Origin: Stagonosporopsis chrysanthemi
Taxonomy: Eukaryota; Ascomycota; Dothideomycetes; Pleosporales; Didymellaceae
Assembly: GCA_022560025.1 (NCBI GenBank)
Contig: JAFISE010000080.1
Location: forward strand, 62,001-126,000
Direction: 5' to 3'
DNA length: 64,000 bases
Below, piece after piece: positions 22,460 through 34,310 of this stretch (positions are counted from its first letter, which is position 1; each line of letters opens with the position of its first letter). The notes below the pieces were generated by a model. That model did not search any database. It was not told where the DNA came from and saw only the letters and a list, made by a program, of their open reading frames with translations. A program made the translations under genes and the position numbers.

Positions 22460-24903
22460 ATAGAACATTCAATACAGTCATTTTCAAGCACTTTCGACTC
22501 CACACCAAAATGCCGGCCCAGAACCGCCTTGCAATTGATTCACACCCAGCAATGCAGCCTCTCCCGCCCACCGCAAGCCGACGCGCTTCCATCTAGCTCC
22601 TCGCGCCACGACGCGCGATCGTCGAAACATCCTTTCCACCCATGCAGCACCCACGTCGTCCATAGGCATCCGAAACCACCCAAACCCACCCATCCACAGA
22701 AAACTCTCCGATGCCTGCATGCTCTGCACTGACATTCCATCTACCCAGTTAAGTTACCCAACAAATCACCCAACAAATACAACCTTGCAATATCAAAGTC
22801 TAATAAGCAGAGCTCGAGCACCCACCACACATGACGCACACCACGCACGCACAGCATCAATACAACTATGGATATGAGGACAAACAGTTTTTTTTCCTGA
22901 ACACTGTGCAACATGCATCGCAGAACACAGACCACGGACAAGTAGACGCGCATGCGGCGCGCGTGGTGGACGGCATACATGGTCCATGGTCTGTGGTCTG
23001 TGGTCTGTGGTCTGTGGTTCCTGGGATCGGCCGTGCGAGAGGGCGGCGCCCGGGACGGGGGGTCGGCCACCAGATGTTTAATGGGAAGCGCATTGGCTGT
23101 GTACATAGTAAACGTGTTGGATGTGTAAGCGGGGTGTGAGCAGGCAGGATTAGTGAGCGGGTTAAGAAGACGAATGCGGGGAAAAGCAATTGCGGAAAAA
23201 AGTAAAAGCTGCGAACTACGGTTGCGGCAGTCAACGGCTATAGTACCGGCGCAGGAGAAAATGGGTCTTTCAATGTTCACTGATGTTCCATGTTGGTGGT
23301 TTGAAAACAGAGTGCGCAATTGGTAGTGCAGCGCGCAACTCCTCGGACATTGCCGACCTACTTAATCTCCACCCCGCCCGCCACCTCTCCCTCTGCCATC
23401 ACCATCGACACACTGGCCTCTCGTCGCACTGGCCGGCTGGCCGGCTGGCTGAGTTGCTCATACCAGCATCACACTCGCCACCGCGCCGCATTGCGCTGCA
23501 CCGCACTGCGCCGCAGCGCGGCCTCTTCTCACCCGATTTCAGGAGCTTGCTCATTAATCTCGCGCGTGAAGCCTGAGGGTTCCACTTTGCCCAGCACACG
23601 TCTGGTGCGCGTGCATGTGCGTGATCGCAGGAATGAGGGGTGTGCCCAAGGCTTTTTACGCATCCTGCGGGTACATGCACGCATACACATTGTAGGAAGG
23701 GTTCACAGTGCATGTGCCCGGGGGCGGGGGGATTGGGGCACACAGTACTATAAGTAAAGTAGGTATTGCACGGCTCGGCAAGGTCTGACAGCGCCGCGGA
23801 ACGACGTCGTGCCGCTGAGCATACAGCGAAGTCGCAGTCGGACGACGGATAAGCAAACCCCGCACCCCGAAAATAAGATTGTCAAGGCATGGCCAAAGTA
23901 CTTGATCGTACGTTCTTCGTATTGAGCGTACCTCCCTCTCGGTGTTGCAGCGATGGAAGAGCCGCACCCTGCGCCTTGGGCCCCGAGGAACTGCCGCTGC
24001 TGCAATTGAGCCCCCGCCGTGTTGCGAAACTTCGGTCCATTCAGTATGATGCAGCGTGAACCGGGAACGGGCGCGGACGCGGAAACGGGACGTCGTGGAC
24101 GGAGATGATGCAAGGCGTGGCGGCGGCGCAGGCTTGGGCTTGGATATATAGCGCGGCTATTATGGGCTGGGGGCCGTGTGCAGGTGGCGAGGGCTTCACC
24201 AGGGCGAGGAGGGGAGGAGGATCCTTTAGGTGGTGGGCGGGAGAAGTAAGAGAGCTTGGAAGGATTCAGTCGCGCCGGGAGATTGAATGGTGGAGTCTTG
24301 TGAGGCGGTATCATTTGCGCTGCGGGAAATTTTGCGCAGTGCAATGTCCAAACTGCAAAGATCCAAGAGTCAAGATCCAGGAGCAGCAACGCGTAAGAGA
24401 GGGAGTGTCTCGCTGGGTGAGCTGGCGACGTTGCCACGTTGTGGTTTCAAGATCCGTCTCTGCCTCCTACTCTAACTCCTTCAGTGTCTATGAAGGCGCC
24501 TTGGTTTGAGGCACACAGACTCCTTGCCCGTTGGATGTCTCGCTCTGCATCACTGAAGCCTAACTTGACCTGCTTTCCAGTGAGCCACTCTTTTTTGTTA
24601 GAACTCGCACTGTTTGTGTATCTGAATAGGGGTCGTATAAACGACACCCTGTTGTTATGCAAAGGCGTTGCCGCCATCAACTCTTGCAGCGATTTGGTTG
24701 AGATCACGCTGTTAGACCTTCATCGTGGTAAAGACAGTCACGTTGTCAAAAGAGCGGTTGCATTCATTACTTTCAAGAGGCGGTCATGCTCATATGAGTC
24801 GAACCATTGTTGGCGTTGGGCACCAATCTGTATTTGTATGCGTCAATGCTATAATACAACATGCCAACCATACTTTTGTTATAGGAGAGAGACCTACAGT
24901 GTG
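22460..24903. other. Intergenic 2.4 kb with short tandem repeat
   Basis: No recognisable gene. It contains a GGTCTGT heptamer in four copies at 22988-23015, GGCCGGCT-type repeats near 23425-23445, CGC-rich stretches near 23500 and a TATATA at about 24140. The open frames overlap on both strands and look random. Confidence 0.6.
22988..23015. repeat. GGTCTGT tandem repeat, 4 copies
   Basis: Four perfect seven-base units in a row in intergenic DNA; a simple minisatellite with no evident function. Confidence 0.85.
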
Positions 24904-27315
24904 TCAGCCTAAGTAGAATGTCTTCCTCTCAGGACCAGCGCCGTCGAAAGCAGCATAATAAACACGGCCGGCGGCGACTCGATACGCAACATCATCCTTG
25001 AATGTCACAACGAGTACGTTGTAGATACACCAACAAACGTTGGGGTCGTACACGTCTTGATCGAATTCGAGTTCAAGAGGAAGGATGACAGACTCCGGAT
25101 TAATGCTCGGTTGCCCTGGTTGGCCCGCAAACTTCCTGCTCTTAGGATCCCAAGCAGGATCATCGGCGGCTGAGAGCGTTGTTCTCGAGATCTTGACGAA
25201 CATGAATGTGTTAGGTGTGTTGCTGGAGTCTTTGAAGTTTGCATCAAATGTTGCGCCATCCATCACAACGACGCCGGCCAGAATCCCTTGTTGGTCGGCA
25301 ACCTTCAGGTGACATACAATGTGGTCTTCTTCACTTTGATCTTCCTCTGTTTCCGACCAGAACTCCGTATGCTCGCCTGTCAGAGTCATCGGCGCAACAT
25401 CCGCAGTGCATTTCAGCAATCCGTTATGTACAGCGCCAGACCACTGCTGCTGCGCAATGGGATGAGCAAACCAACGATCCGAACCTGACTTTGTGTGGAT
25501 GTAGTGGAAGCCATCCGGTTTGTCGTCTTCAACCCTTTGCCAGTCACTCCAACCTGGCCAAGATTCAGGTGGTATGCCAGTCAAAAGTTCATCCTGCGTC
25601 CCCAAATACCATTGGATTTGGCTGATTGTTCTGTCGAAGTCTCTCTCAGGTACTCCGAGTCGATATCCGACATCACCAACCCAGCCGGCCCAACTCCACG
25701 ACGGAACTGACCCTGCAGATCTTCGCTTCAGGCGCGTGAATGGGTACCACATTAATCCCACTTCCAGACTGCAAATCGGTATGCCCATTAAAAATGGACT
25801 GCCAATGAACAGGCGAGTGCTGAGGACTGCTGCTATACCTGCGAATGCGTTCAATGCATCGCCTTCAAAGGACAACGATCTAGTGCTGTATTCAGCCACC
25901 ACGAGGTGATAGATCTCCCAGTTTGATCGAGCGGCGAAGCTCAACAGCCAAGGAGTCTCGTCAGTCGACTTGTCGACCGGCCTATTCACTCCATTGTGGA
26001 TTGAAACATGTATATTCTCAGCGCAAACCCCATGTTCACAGGAATAGTACGTCTGATCGGTTGTGAATACAAGTTTCCGCACCGACAGAAGATCTTCCTG
26101 AAAACACCAACCACGGCTTTGCCAAAATGTTCGTGCAATTGATTCACCCAAAGAAGGCAGCTTGTTCGCTAGCCTCTTAGAATCGATATCGGTGATGCGC
26201 TGTCTTAGAGTGCGTGGTGCCGATACACCTGGGAGTCCAGCATTGGCATCTCTGCCTGCAGCAGCTACTATACAGAATGCGGCACTTTGATATATCAAGT
26301 CCATCTGCTGGATCTGGGTATGCTTATCGGGTGTATCCTGCATAATGCAAAGGCTGTCCACCCAGAGATAACGCTCTCCTAGTAAGGCACACAAGCGGAT
26401 AGCGTCCTGGATAGTAGCAGGTAACCTATCTCTGTAAACGAGCAATGCATCTTTCTTTCGTAGCTCTGCTTCGTTCTTCGCGAGTAATACGAGAGGATCG
26501 ACCTTACCCCAGGTATAGCTTCGTACAAGTCAGCTAGCATATGACACAACAACAAACAGAAACCCTCACCTGAGAGCGACGTATCGCACCTGCTGCATAG
26601 GCCCCACAATGCAATTATCGCGAGTGTCGATCAGCCGAAGCTTTGCAGTATCTTTTCGCTGAACGAAGTATGCTGAAGTGTTTTGTGCTGCGCACGGTAG
26701 TACCCAGTTCCTGATAGTCTGCACCATGCCATCGACACTGTACTCCATGGCTCTTCCTTGTCCCCTTGCCTGCCGCGCAGGAGCTGCGGAGACTTGATGT
26801 ATGACAACGGCACGCGAACCTAGGTCCACAATAGTCCTGCTGTCACTGCTTGAACCGAATCGCAACCCAAGCTGGGTGACATGTTCATCAATGCTCGTGT
26901 TTGGAATCAACGAATGACCGAATTTATCCGGAAAGTAATTATTCACCCAGACCTCCTGTTCGTGCCAGGTATCGTAACGATTCATCGTCTCAATCTCCGC
27001 GCCCTGTTCGAAGGCTTGAACTATCAGTTGACAGAACTTACAACTTGCGCGATTGGCAATATGGCCATATAGGCCAAGGCAGATCCCGTCAGACAGCTTC
27101 GCAATAACCCCGTCCCTCCTGATCTCGTATGCGGATAAGGCATGATTAAACAGCCAGGAAAAGTTCAATGACGAGCAGGTCCAGCATAAGTCATCGCTTT
27201 CGGAGGGCGACTGGAGCCAAGGCCAACACTGCTCAGGCGCTTCATAATCATTGTCAGGGAACCGGTAGCTTGCAACTGATGTATTTAGGGACAATGTTCG
27301 GACAAACACCGGCAT
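24904..27315 (-). CDS. HET-domain (heterokaryon incompatibility) protein
   Basis: Member of the fungal HET family, which acts in non-self recognition and cell-death induction after hyphal fusion. Two exons, 27315-26570 and 26518-24904 (51-nt intron 26519-26569), give 786 aa. The start is the first in-frame ATG at 27315; the frame is open further up only from a GTG. An N-terminal region of about 240 residues with several Cys precedes the HET domain. The HET core is intact: VALSYTWGKVDP, LPATIQDAIRLCALLGERYLW, VDSLCIMQD, YQSAAFCIVAAAG, then RGWCFQEDLLS. The C-terminal 300 residues are family-specific. No NACHT, WD or ankyrin repeats are seen, so the activating partner is unknown. Confidence 0.9.
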
Positions 27316-27877
27316 TCTGATCGCATGTCGACTTGGAGCTATTAGAGAAAGCTTGCTGGGAATGAACACTCGCCTTCAAGGTTGTGTACACGTGCCTTCC
27401 GTAGCGATGACTCCGCGTAAGGCGCCAGATTAGGCTTAGCGTCTCTGCTAGCCTTTCTACTTTCACCTCTCGCGCAGTTCGAAATCCCTTCTAATCATCA
27501 CTTGATCTAGATCGCCTTTCTCACTTTTTTCACTTTACGTTCCGTCAATCCGCTATTGAAGCGGTTCAGAGCTGGTGCTTGCTTGCTGTCTCTGGCTGTG
27601 CCGTCCAACCAATCAACGGTTGGAGACAATGCTCTGTGCATAGGCGCGCGCTTATTCTCACATCGGACTAAGATTAGCTTGCATTGATGCAATGCCAGCA
27701 ACGTACAACACGCGGTTGTGAGACCGACTGCTCATTGTTTAAAATCGTAAGGCCGTCTCTCGTTCCTTCATGTCTGCGCTCTGATTTATCGTTTTACGCA
27801 AGAGTGCTCTTTGCAAAAGCACGCTCCTCCCTCTCCTTCCCAGATCAGTGGAACGGACCAGCGATTTGACGATAACC
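27316..27877. other. Divergent promoter region
   Basis: About 560 bp between the HET gene (minus) and the next gene (plus). No gene or clear motif seen. Confidence 0.6.
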
Positions 27878-28732
27878 ATGGAATGCTATTTTCCTAACGG
27901 GCATCCAAGCCCTGACAAGCCTTGCGACCCAAACGCCCTCTTTACGCAATGCTGTGGTGCTGCCTCAAGATGCCTGACGAATGGTCTGTGCCTCAATTTA
28001 ATAGGTGGTTATGAAGGAAACGAGACTGTTGGAACCAGTTATTCACGCGGATCATGTACCGACAGAACTTGGGCGTCCTCCTCGTGTCCACAACAATGTC
28101 AACTCAACCAAGACACAGAGCGGAACAGCAGCGCGTACGACTTCAGAACAGCCGGTGTGCAGGTCTGGCAATGCACTGGTCAAGGCTATGCGGCAGAGGC
28201 CAGGTACTGCTGCGAGAGCCGAGGCGAGCAACAAGAGTGTTGTCAAACGCAGGGTGCCGTCTTCGCGTTGCAGGGAGCGTCGAGGGGGCCCAGTACGACG
28301 AACACGCTTGGACAGGCAGCAAGTACTTCCATCACTTCGGAGAAAGTGTCCACAACTTTCTCGATAACCGCCTCGGCAATTTTGTCGACAATCGCCTCAA
28401 CAATCGCCTCGACTGCAAGTGCGTCTCCAAGTGGAGAGCCACACGAGACGAACAAGACAAAGATTATCGGAATCGGAGCAGGTGTAGGGGCAGGAGTAGG
28501 ACTGATCATCCTTATCATTGTCACCGTTCTACTTGTTCGAAGACACAAGCGGAAGAATCGCAAGATTGGCGAATCAAGCGTTACCGAGCTCCATGGCACT
28601 ACGTCGAGGAAGCAGTACGTGGAGGTTTGGGTAGAGCCAGCGGAGATGTGGGCGCAGCCCCAGGAGCTGCCAACAGAGGCTCGATCAGAATGGGAGATGC
28701 CAGTAAATCCACAAACGCCCCGACAAGTGTAA
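27878..28732 (+). CDS. Cysteine-rich single-pass membrane protein, function unknown
   Basis: A 284-residue type of fungal surface protein seen widely but uncharacterised. The start is the ATG at 27878 in a good context (ACCATGG); the open frame above it begins only with GTG. There is no classical signal peptide. The Cys-rich ectodomain begins MECYFPNGHPSPDKPC and has CC pairs, a CLTNGLC motif and RGSCTD, followed by a Ser/Thr-rich stalk. A 23-residue glycine-rich membrane helix (IGIGAGVGAGVGLIILIIV) and an RRHKRKNRK stop-transfer motif come next, then a short cytoplasmic tail. The shape resembles a wall-stress sensor, but that is only a likeness. It is transcribed divergently from the HET gene. 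Confidence 0.8.
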   Translation: MECYFPNGHPSPDKPCDPNALFTQCCGAASRCLTNGLCLNLIGGYEGNETVGTSYSRGSCTDRTWASSSCPQQCQLNQDTERNSSAYDFRTAGVQVWQCTGQGYAAEARYCCESRGEQQECCQTQGAVFALQGASRGPSTTNTLGQAASTSITSEKVSTTFSITASAILSTIASTIASTASASPSGEPHETNKTKIIGIGAGVGAGVGLIILIIVTVLLVRRHKRKNRKIGESSVTELHGTTSRKQYVEVWVEPAEMWAQPQELPTEARSEWEMPVNPQTPRQV

Positions 28733-30580
28733 CAACAACCTGCTCCAGAGGCAGGTTGCCTCCGACTCAAAGCAGAGAATGCCCGACTCATTTGTTGGTT
28801 AAAGTCCACAGATTTGCAAAGGGTTTTCAGGTCGGCGCGAAACGGGGTCTGCTGGTTGGTGGAACTCTGCAGCTGACGCTAAGACCAGGTGATTGCACTG
28901 CAGCAGAGCATGACTTGGCTGCGGTGCAATGCCGAACTCAAATGTGGGAATGCGCAAAGTGCGTGGGAATATTAAGCTGAGGTAGAAGGAGGCGGAGTTG
29001 GGTCCGGGCCAGCGTCTGGAGAGTCCCACCGCTTCAAAGCTGCGATACCTTGAACACTCCGCCACAAACCGATACCGGGAACGCAACGCCACCCTGGCCA
29101 CGAAAGCCCGTACTGTTCTTGTCTTACAGATGCCACATACACCAGTCGGCACCTGGTGTGTGTGACATATGTCTCCCTTAACTCGACTGGTTGTAGCTCT
29201 GCGGCGAATTTTCATGGGTATCGTAAACAGGCCTAGTAGCCTTCTAATGTCTTGTCAACATCATGCATGAAAATTGTGTTCTGTAATCGCTACACCACTA
29301 TGGTGATGAGACTTTCATCAGAAATTCCCTCAACAATCAACGGTGTCACCTGAGGCACTGTTCCATTGCACACAGGTTCAACAACACCTTGTACATACAC
29401 GATCTCAATTTGGACCCAAAAAAAGTTATTCAGCCGATTGTCTCTTTCACCTTCTCTTCAAAAAATTGCCTATTGGAACGATAAATGATGTCCGTCTTTC
29501 TCCTTCGCGCCTTTTCATCTGTCTCCACCGCCTCGTCCATTCGAATCGTCTTGCCCACGAAGTTGAACTCTTTCTTCAACCCGCCCTTCAGTACCAGGCC
29601 TGCAGCAGCAGCGAAGCGACCAACATCTTCAACCTCAGTAAGGGAAAGTCATGTTATATTATGGTCAGCGATGGGTGGGACCCTTGCTTTCACGTTCTTT
29701 CATGTCGCAGACTACAAGCCATTCGAAGGCAATACCGTGGACAGTCTCTTCTTCGTTACGAGCAACGCCAAGATTCTGAGCGGCTATGGCAAAACCTGAA
29801 GGTGCGAAGCGCTGTACTCGAGCGCGAACGCTGGCTCTGAGTAAGCTCTCTTAGACCTCAAACCAGTGTTCGATGCCGACCGCGAAGTCGACCAATAGCG
29901 ACTTTTTGCTTCTCGACGTAAAGTACTAATATAAACGCACCGTCTGGTCGTCTCACGGTACTTCTGCTAGCGAACATTCGGATAGGTAGTCTATCAGGTG
30001 CATCTTCACGTTGAGCCTTCCCAACCAGGATGAAAGCTTCGAGCTCGGTCAAGTGAGAACAACTGCGTGCAGTTGATCCAGATAGTCTTGGAAAGCTGTT
30101 GACAATAGCTCGACCAAGGTGTGGTGCAGTACTGCCCGCGATTGCGACTTTGACAGTCGTTGCAGATCTCGAATGGGTATCATGACGAAAGGAGGTTAGT
30201 GAAGAACTTATGTGATTGTTTGATCGAGAAGGTTGTAACTCCCAGCGGCGTTTCTCAGACTGTACGCAACATGTATACCGAGTCTACACAGCTGATCGAC
30301 AAACAAGCCAATCATAGCTTGAAAGGGTAGGTGCCCAAAAGGGCATCAGCCAAGCGATATTGTAAGGGCAGTGTGCAAAAAACAACGTCAACGATTGCAT
30401 TTTCAGCATACCTGACATCGGAACTTCGCTGAAAAGGGCTCGAAGGTATACGTTTTCAGCTTACACATTGCACAACCCTTCCCTGGTTTCCCTCAGCTTG
30501 CGCCAAGTCCAAGCGACTAATTTTATTGCTGATACAAACATAGCGGCCGACACGGACTCACTTTCGTCCAAATAGACAGC
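28733..30580. other. Intergenic with one doubtful small ORF
   Basis: 1.85 kb without a secure gene. The candidate at 29485-29799 is listed separately. GCTGAAAA/TTTTCAGC words occur three times at about 30400-30460, giving partial inverted repeats of unknown meaning. Confidence 0.5.
29485..29799 (+). CDS. Possible small protein with mitochondrial-type N-terminus (doubtful)
   Basis: A 104-codon open frame from ATG. Its first 45 residues are rich in Ser, Arg and hydrophobics with no acidic residue (MMSVFLLRAFSSVSTASSIR), as in a mitochondrial presequence. One likely membrane helix follows (VILWSAMGGTLAFTFFHV). I recognise no family. It could be chance, since intergenic frames of this size are common here. 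Confidence 0.25.
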   Translation: MMSVFLLRAFSSVSTASSIRIVLPTKLNSFFNPPFSTRPAAAAKRPTSSTSVRESHVILWSAMGGTLAFTFFHVADYKPFEGNTVDSLFFVTSNAKILSGYGKT

Positions 30581-31753
30581 TCACTGCGGCCATGTTACAG
30601 AGTCCCAAACTTTGGCATTCTGCCTGATCCTTGCGTCCACAGTGTCCTCTCCAGCACCAACGTACAGGACTTTAGAGTACACAGACTCGCCCCAGAAGCT
30701 GAATGTAGTGTTTGCAGGCACAAACACAACGTCGCCAACCGAGAGCGTTGTAGTACCATCGAAACCGCCGACGTCGACGCTGACAAGTCCATCAACAACT
30801 TCAAGCGCTGTGTGGCCAGGCAGCGAATATTTCGCGGGCTTAGATCCATCAGCTGGTTTCGAAAGGGTGATAGTACCCTCGGTAAAATTGCCGTTTGACT
30901 GCTGGCTTGTGATGAAAGGTTCCACAATAGCGTACGAAGAGCTGCTGTCGCCAGCGAGGTATTTGGGACCATAGCCCTTAGCCACGTAGAAAGGTGTTTG
31001 GGCATCCTTCCCCAATTCATTGGCGCTGTTATGCCAGATCGCATCCTCCTCGGTCGCTCCATTGGCTCCAAAGTTCATGGGAGGGCTGAATGTCAATCGG
31101 GCATACACATCGAAGCCCTCGAGTGTGGTGATCAGACTTGGATCGCCACCAGGATCGCTGAAATTTCCTTGCGGGAAAGGCGAATTGGTCGTAGAGGTGT
31201 AGTTCTCGCTTGCCAGAAAGTAGAACAGATCCTCGAAGCCACCAGGTTGAATGACGCCAACCAGCTCGACAAAGGGATCAAGGATTTGGAAGGTGTGGGT
31301 CGTGTCATGGGGAACAGCACCGTAGTCACCAGGTGTTAAAATACGACCTGATGTGACGTTGTCTTTGCTTGTCCAGAGTGCATAGCGGCCCTTGAGGCAG
31401 TAGAAGTTTTCATAGTGAAGCGCGTGGGTCTCAGATAAAGTTAGTATATGAGATAAGCGAATATCATGCGGGTGACCTACATGAGGGAGCACGCCGAGGC
31501 TTGTACTGGAGGGCGCCGCGGTGCTGATCAAGGTGAAAGCATAGTCCGACGAGGGGCCGGTTACAGGAAATCGGTACACTTGAGATCCAACTCGATAACC
31601 GTCGAGCGTATATGCGCGTACGACATAAGGCCGGACGTAGTCGGGTACCTTGGTAATGATAAGGTTGCCGGCTGCCTGTCTTTCATGGGCCTGCGAACTT
31701 GATGGAAGACATGCTGCCAGGCCAATAAGCGATGTTAAGGCGAAGAGGATCAT
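30581..31753 (-). CDS. Secreted quercetin 2,3-dioxygenase (flavonol 2,4-dioxygenase)
   Basis: Bicupin metalloenzyme that opens the flavonol C-ring, releasing CO and a depside; secreted. Two exons, 31753-31481 and 31429-30581, give 373 aa. The 51-nt intron (GTAGGT, branch TACTAAC, GAG) has no stop and keeps frame, but must be removed to form the metal motif LPHTHALHYENF with His91, His93 and Glu98; His136 (THTFQ) completes the site, as in the Aspergillus japonicus enzyme (His66, His68, Glu73, His112). Signal peptide MILFALTSLIGLAACLPS. A TATA-like element lies about 95 bp upstream. The next two genes upstream on the same strand are a secreted unknown and an MFS permease. Metal type is not deducible. 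Confidence 0.92.
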   Translation of the reverse strand: MILFALTSLIGLAACLPSSSQAHERQAAGNLIITKVPDYVRPYVVRAYTLDGYRVGSQVYRFPVTGPSSDYAFTLISTAAPSSTSLGVLPHVGHPHDIRLSHILTLSETHALHYENFYCLKGRYALWTSKDNVTSGRILTPGDYGAVPHDTTHTFQILDPFVELVGVIQPGGFEDLFYFLASENYTSTTNSPFPQGNFSDPGGDPSLITTLEGFDVYARLTFSPPMNFGANGATEEDAIWHNSANELGKDAQTPFYVAKGYGPKYLAGDSSSSYAIVEPFITSQQSNGNFTEGTITLSKPADGSKPAKYSLPGHTALEVVDGLVSVDVGGFDGTTTLSVGDVVFVPANTTFSFWGESVYSKVLYVGAGEDTVDARIRQNAKVWDSVTWPQ

Positions 31754-33205
31754 CTCAAGTAAATGAAAGTGCGGCCTTGGAAGTTGTTCTCGAAACGAAG
31801 GTGGTGAATCCGATGATAGTCTCTGTCAACGAAGTGTCTGCGTATAGATATAAATTGAAGAAAGCTCCTTCGTCGTACATCCCCTTCATGATCGACGACC
31901 ATGTACACATAGGTGGTACATCTGAAGTATATGCCGCATCTAACCCTCGGCAGTGTTTTGCAAGAATACCATGCACAGGCCCTGTGCCTGTAACGGCGTC
32001 ATTTCCCATCTTGGGTTGTGCAGGATGAGACCGACCGCACCCCTGTCAAGTATGGCTCCAGGATGGATATGTCCACCAAACAGAAATAACGGAAGGAGCT
32101 CATTGGCGCCATACCCCGGGAGGCGCCGAATTGAGCAGACAAACCACTTCTCCCCAAAAACGTCGACTGCTGCATCATGGCAATAACCCGGCGACATTTT
32201 TTAGCGACCTCCCAGATCGATGTTCCTGTGCAATTTGAAGGTCCACAACACGAATATCCGCACTCGACGAGCATTCCATGTACGAGGAAACCGCCCATTG
32301 TTGTGTATCGCAAGACCATTGCGAAGGCAAGGCCTTGACTCGATGAAGACACTCGGGACACATAATATTCCCCGGTCTGTTTCAATCCACGCGCTCGACG
32401 CGTAAGGGTGGATCTGATAAGAATGAGTGCTAGCGCCCGCAGTGGACGTTTCAATACCGGCAAGTTGTACGTACAGCCTGAATCACGCGCGCCACCCAAT
32501 GGGCGTGAGAAATGAATGAAGCGGCTTGCCTGCAGGAAGACTGCTACTGATGATTTAGTGATACTCCAGAGGTGAACCTCACGTACTCCCCTCGGACCCC
32601 AGACGACGTTTGTTACTCTGTGGACTTCGGTCATTCGGGGTGATGTTGACGAATTCATGAAATGCTGCGGCCCGATTCCGAGCGCACCCGTCCAACTGCC
32701 CATTTGAGGATGTACGACATGTACGAGAACTCGACACATCCATGTAGAGCTCCTTTTATAAGCGGTGAGCTCGACGTCTGAGTTGATGTGGTTGCCAATG
32801 CCAGGTTCAATTTGACCACACTACGTTCTTTTTTGGCCAACGGTTGCTGTGAGACATCATCCTTCGAGCGAGCAATGCGTATCGCGCCATCTCTCAGAAT
32901 CCAGCTCGCGTCCGCAAGGACTGCAACATCGCCGCGATGTGGACTCGAGGATCGTATAACTTTACTGGTTGGTGTTGCACACAGACCCGAAAGCTGGTGG
33001 GCGCGCCAACTGCTTGACGCTAATTTGCATTCTACGTCATCGCAGGTGGACACGGGCGTGGTTTCCTCGCTGCTTAAAAGAATGCCACAGACTTGACACG
33101 ACAAAAAAAAGACCGAGAGCTGCATCGACTGCTTTGATTACAAGAGCACCTCTCAAGCTAGGGAGGTTGAGGAGTCTACATGACCGATGCGAACTTCCAC
33201 CAGAG
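31754..33205. other. Intergenic, quercetinase promoter and flank
   Basis: 1.45 kb. Minus-strand frames at 31940-32197, 31999-32739 and 32655-33125 overlap and match nothing I know. No gene called. Confidence 0.55.
31843..31855 (-). promoter_or_regulatory. TATA-like element of quercetinase gene
   Basis: TTTATATCTATA on the minus strand, about 90-100 bp before the start codon; a normal position for a fungal TATA box. Confidence 0.45.
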
Positions 33206-34310
33206 CTACTTCCATCCGATATTATCGCAAGTATGATGATTGCGCCATGTATTCACATCGAAGCGATCATCCTCGTCCCAGCACTCCGAGCATAACTGGC
33301 CCCAGTCACCCGCTGAAGTACCCATGCTCTTTGCAACGTCTGGATAGACAGCACCCTCCCAGAAGCCAGTGATGTCGTGTATGGATTCAGAGCAATGGAA
33401 ATCACCATACCTGGTGTTGCCGTTGAATTCAACCGTTACACTGAGCCACGACTCTGTGATATCACCGCTGTTGACAGGTAGTGCTACGAGGACGCGCTTC
33501 GGGACATTGCAGAACGTGTATGGTCGGGAATTCTCTTTGAAGGTTTCTGCATAACAGTTGCGAAGAAACCCATTTTGCACGACTTCAGTAGCCTGCTTGA
33601 ACACACCCGCGGCCATCTCATACTGCGACAGAGTTAATAGGGTTCAAAAATCTGCGAGCAGTTCCACTTACTATTGCTGCGCCTAGACCAGGGTACTTGT
33701 CTTCCCGAAAGATGGCTTTGGCTGTGATGGTAATCCAGGCATTGGTTTTATACGCTCCCTTATTGCTCTTGTAGGGGACGTCTTGAATCCAAACCTGGTT
33801 GTAATACTTCTTGCCCGATTCTAGTTGGTTTTGGCCATACGGTTTGGCTGCGCCGGGCATGGTGGGGTAACATCCGATTTTACCACGCTCATAAGGGCAC
33901 ATTTTCAAAATTGCATCATGGATGATGTCGAATAGTCGTTGTCCGGCGAATTCGGCAACGTGTTGCTTCTCTGTACTCATGCGGACCATTGCAACCTTGC
34001 TGCCGACTGCGGAGCTAGTATCACCACTCCCAGGATAGGTAGTAAGGTCGGCGTGAGCAGTGAGAGCAGCGTACATGTCCTCGGGCTCCGGACCGCTCAT
34101 CAGATCCGCATAACGGAGCACAATGTCGTTCGGACCTCGAAACTTGTCAGCAGTGTACTACCAGTGCAACAGTAACAACTACGTACCAGGCTTAGGATAG
34201 GTCGAGTTGATTGTAGAGTTGTCGATGTTTTCGCTGGTGAAGTCTGGAGGCAGACCTGCAAGCGCAACCAGCGCGAAGAGGAAGACGAGGAGAAACTGGC
34301 ACAGTTTCAT
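33206..34310 (-). CDS. Secreted protein of unknown function
   Basis: Not recognised. Three exons, 34310-34187, 34135-33672 and 33622-33206 (introns of 51 and 49 nt, phases consistent), give 334 aa. A clear signal peptide (MKLCQFLLVFLFALVALA) is followed by a soluble chain with several N-glycosylation sequons near the start (NSTINST) and about nine Cys. Motifs that could define the family are FDIIHDAILKMCPYERG, YYNQVWIQDVPYKSN and NAWITITAKAIF. There is no membrane helix or GPI tail. It sits between the quercetinase and MFS genes, all three on the minus strand, so co-regulation is possible. It could be an uncharacterised enzyme or an effector. Confidence 0.85.

Noticed and set aside
24785..24810. 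GGTTCGACTCA on the minus strand as a tRNA T arm
   Set aside because: The flanking sequence does not form a T stem or a cloverleaf.
26566..26604. HET protein ending at a stop just after RYVAL
   Set aside because: Splicing at 26569/26519 continues the HET core into SYTWGK, so the stop is inside an intron.
27316..27369. 18-residue extension of the HET protein
   Set aside because: Begins with GTG; the ATG at 27315 is the first proper start.
28054..28980. 308-codon frame on the plus strand
   Set aside because: Shadow of the Cys-rich membrane protein gene in another frame; Arg-rich, with no domain.
28799..29215. 138-codon minus-strand frame
   Set aside because: No family likeness and no upstream or downstream splice support.
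31999..32739. 246-codon minus-strand frame upstream of quercetinase
   Set aside because: Overlaps other frames, no recognisable motif, and covers the promoter and TATA flank.
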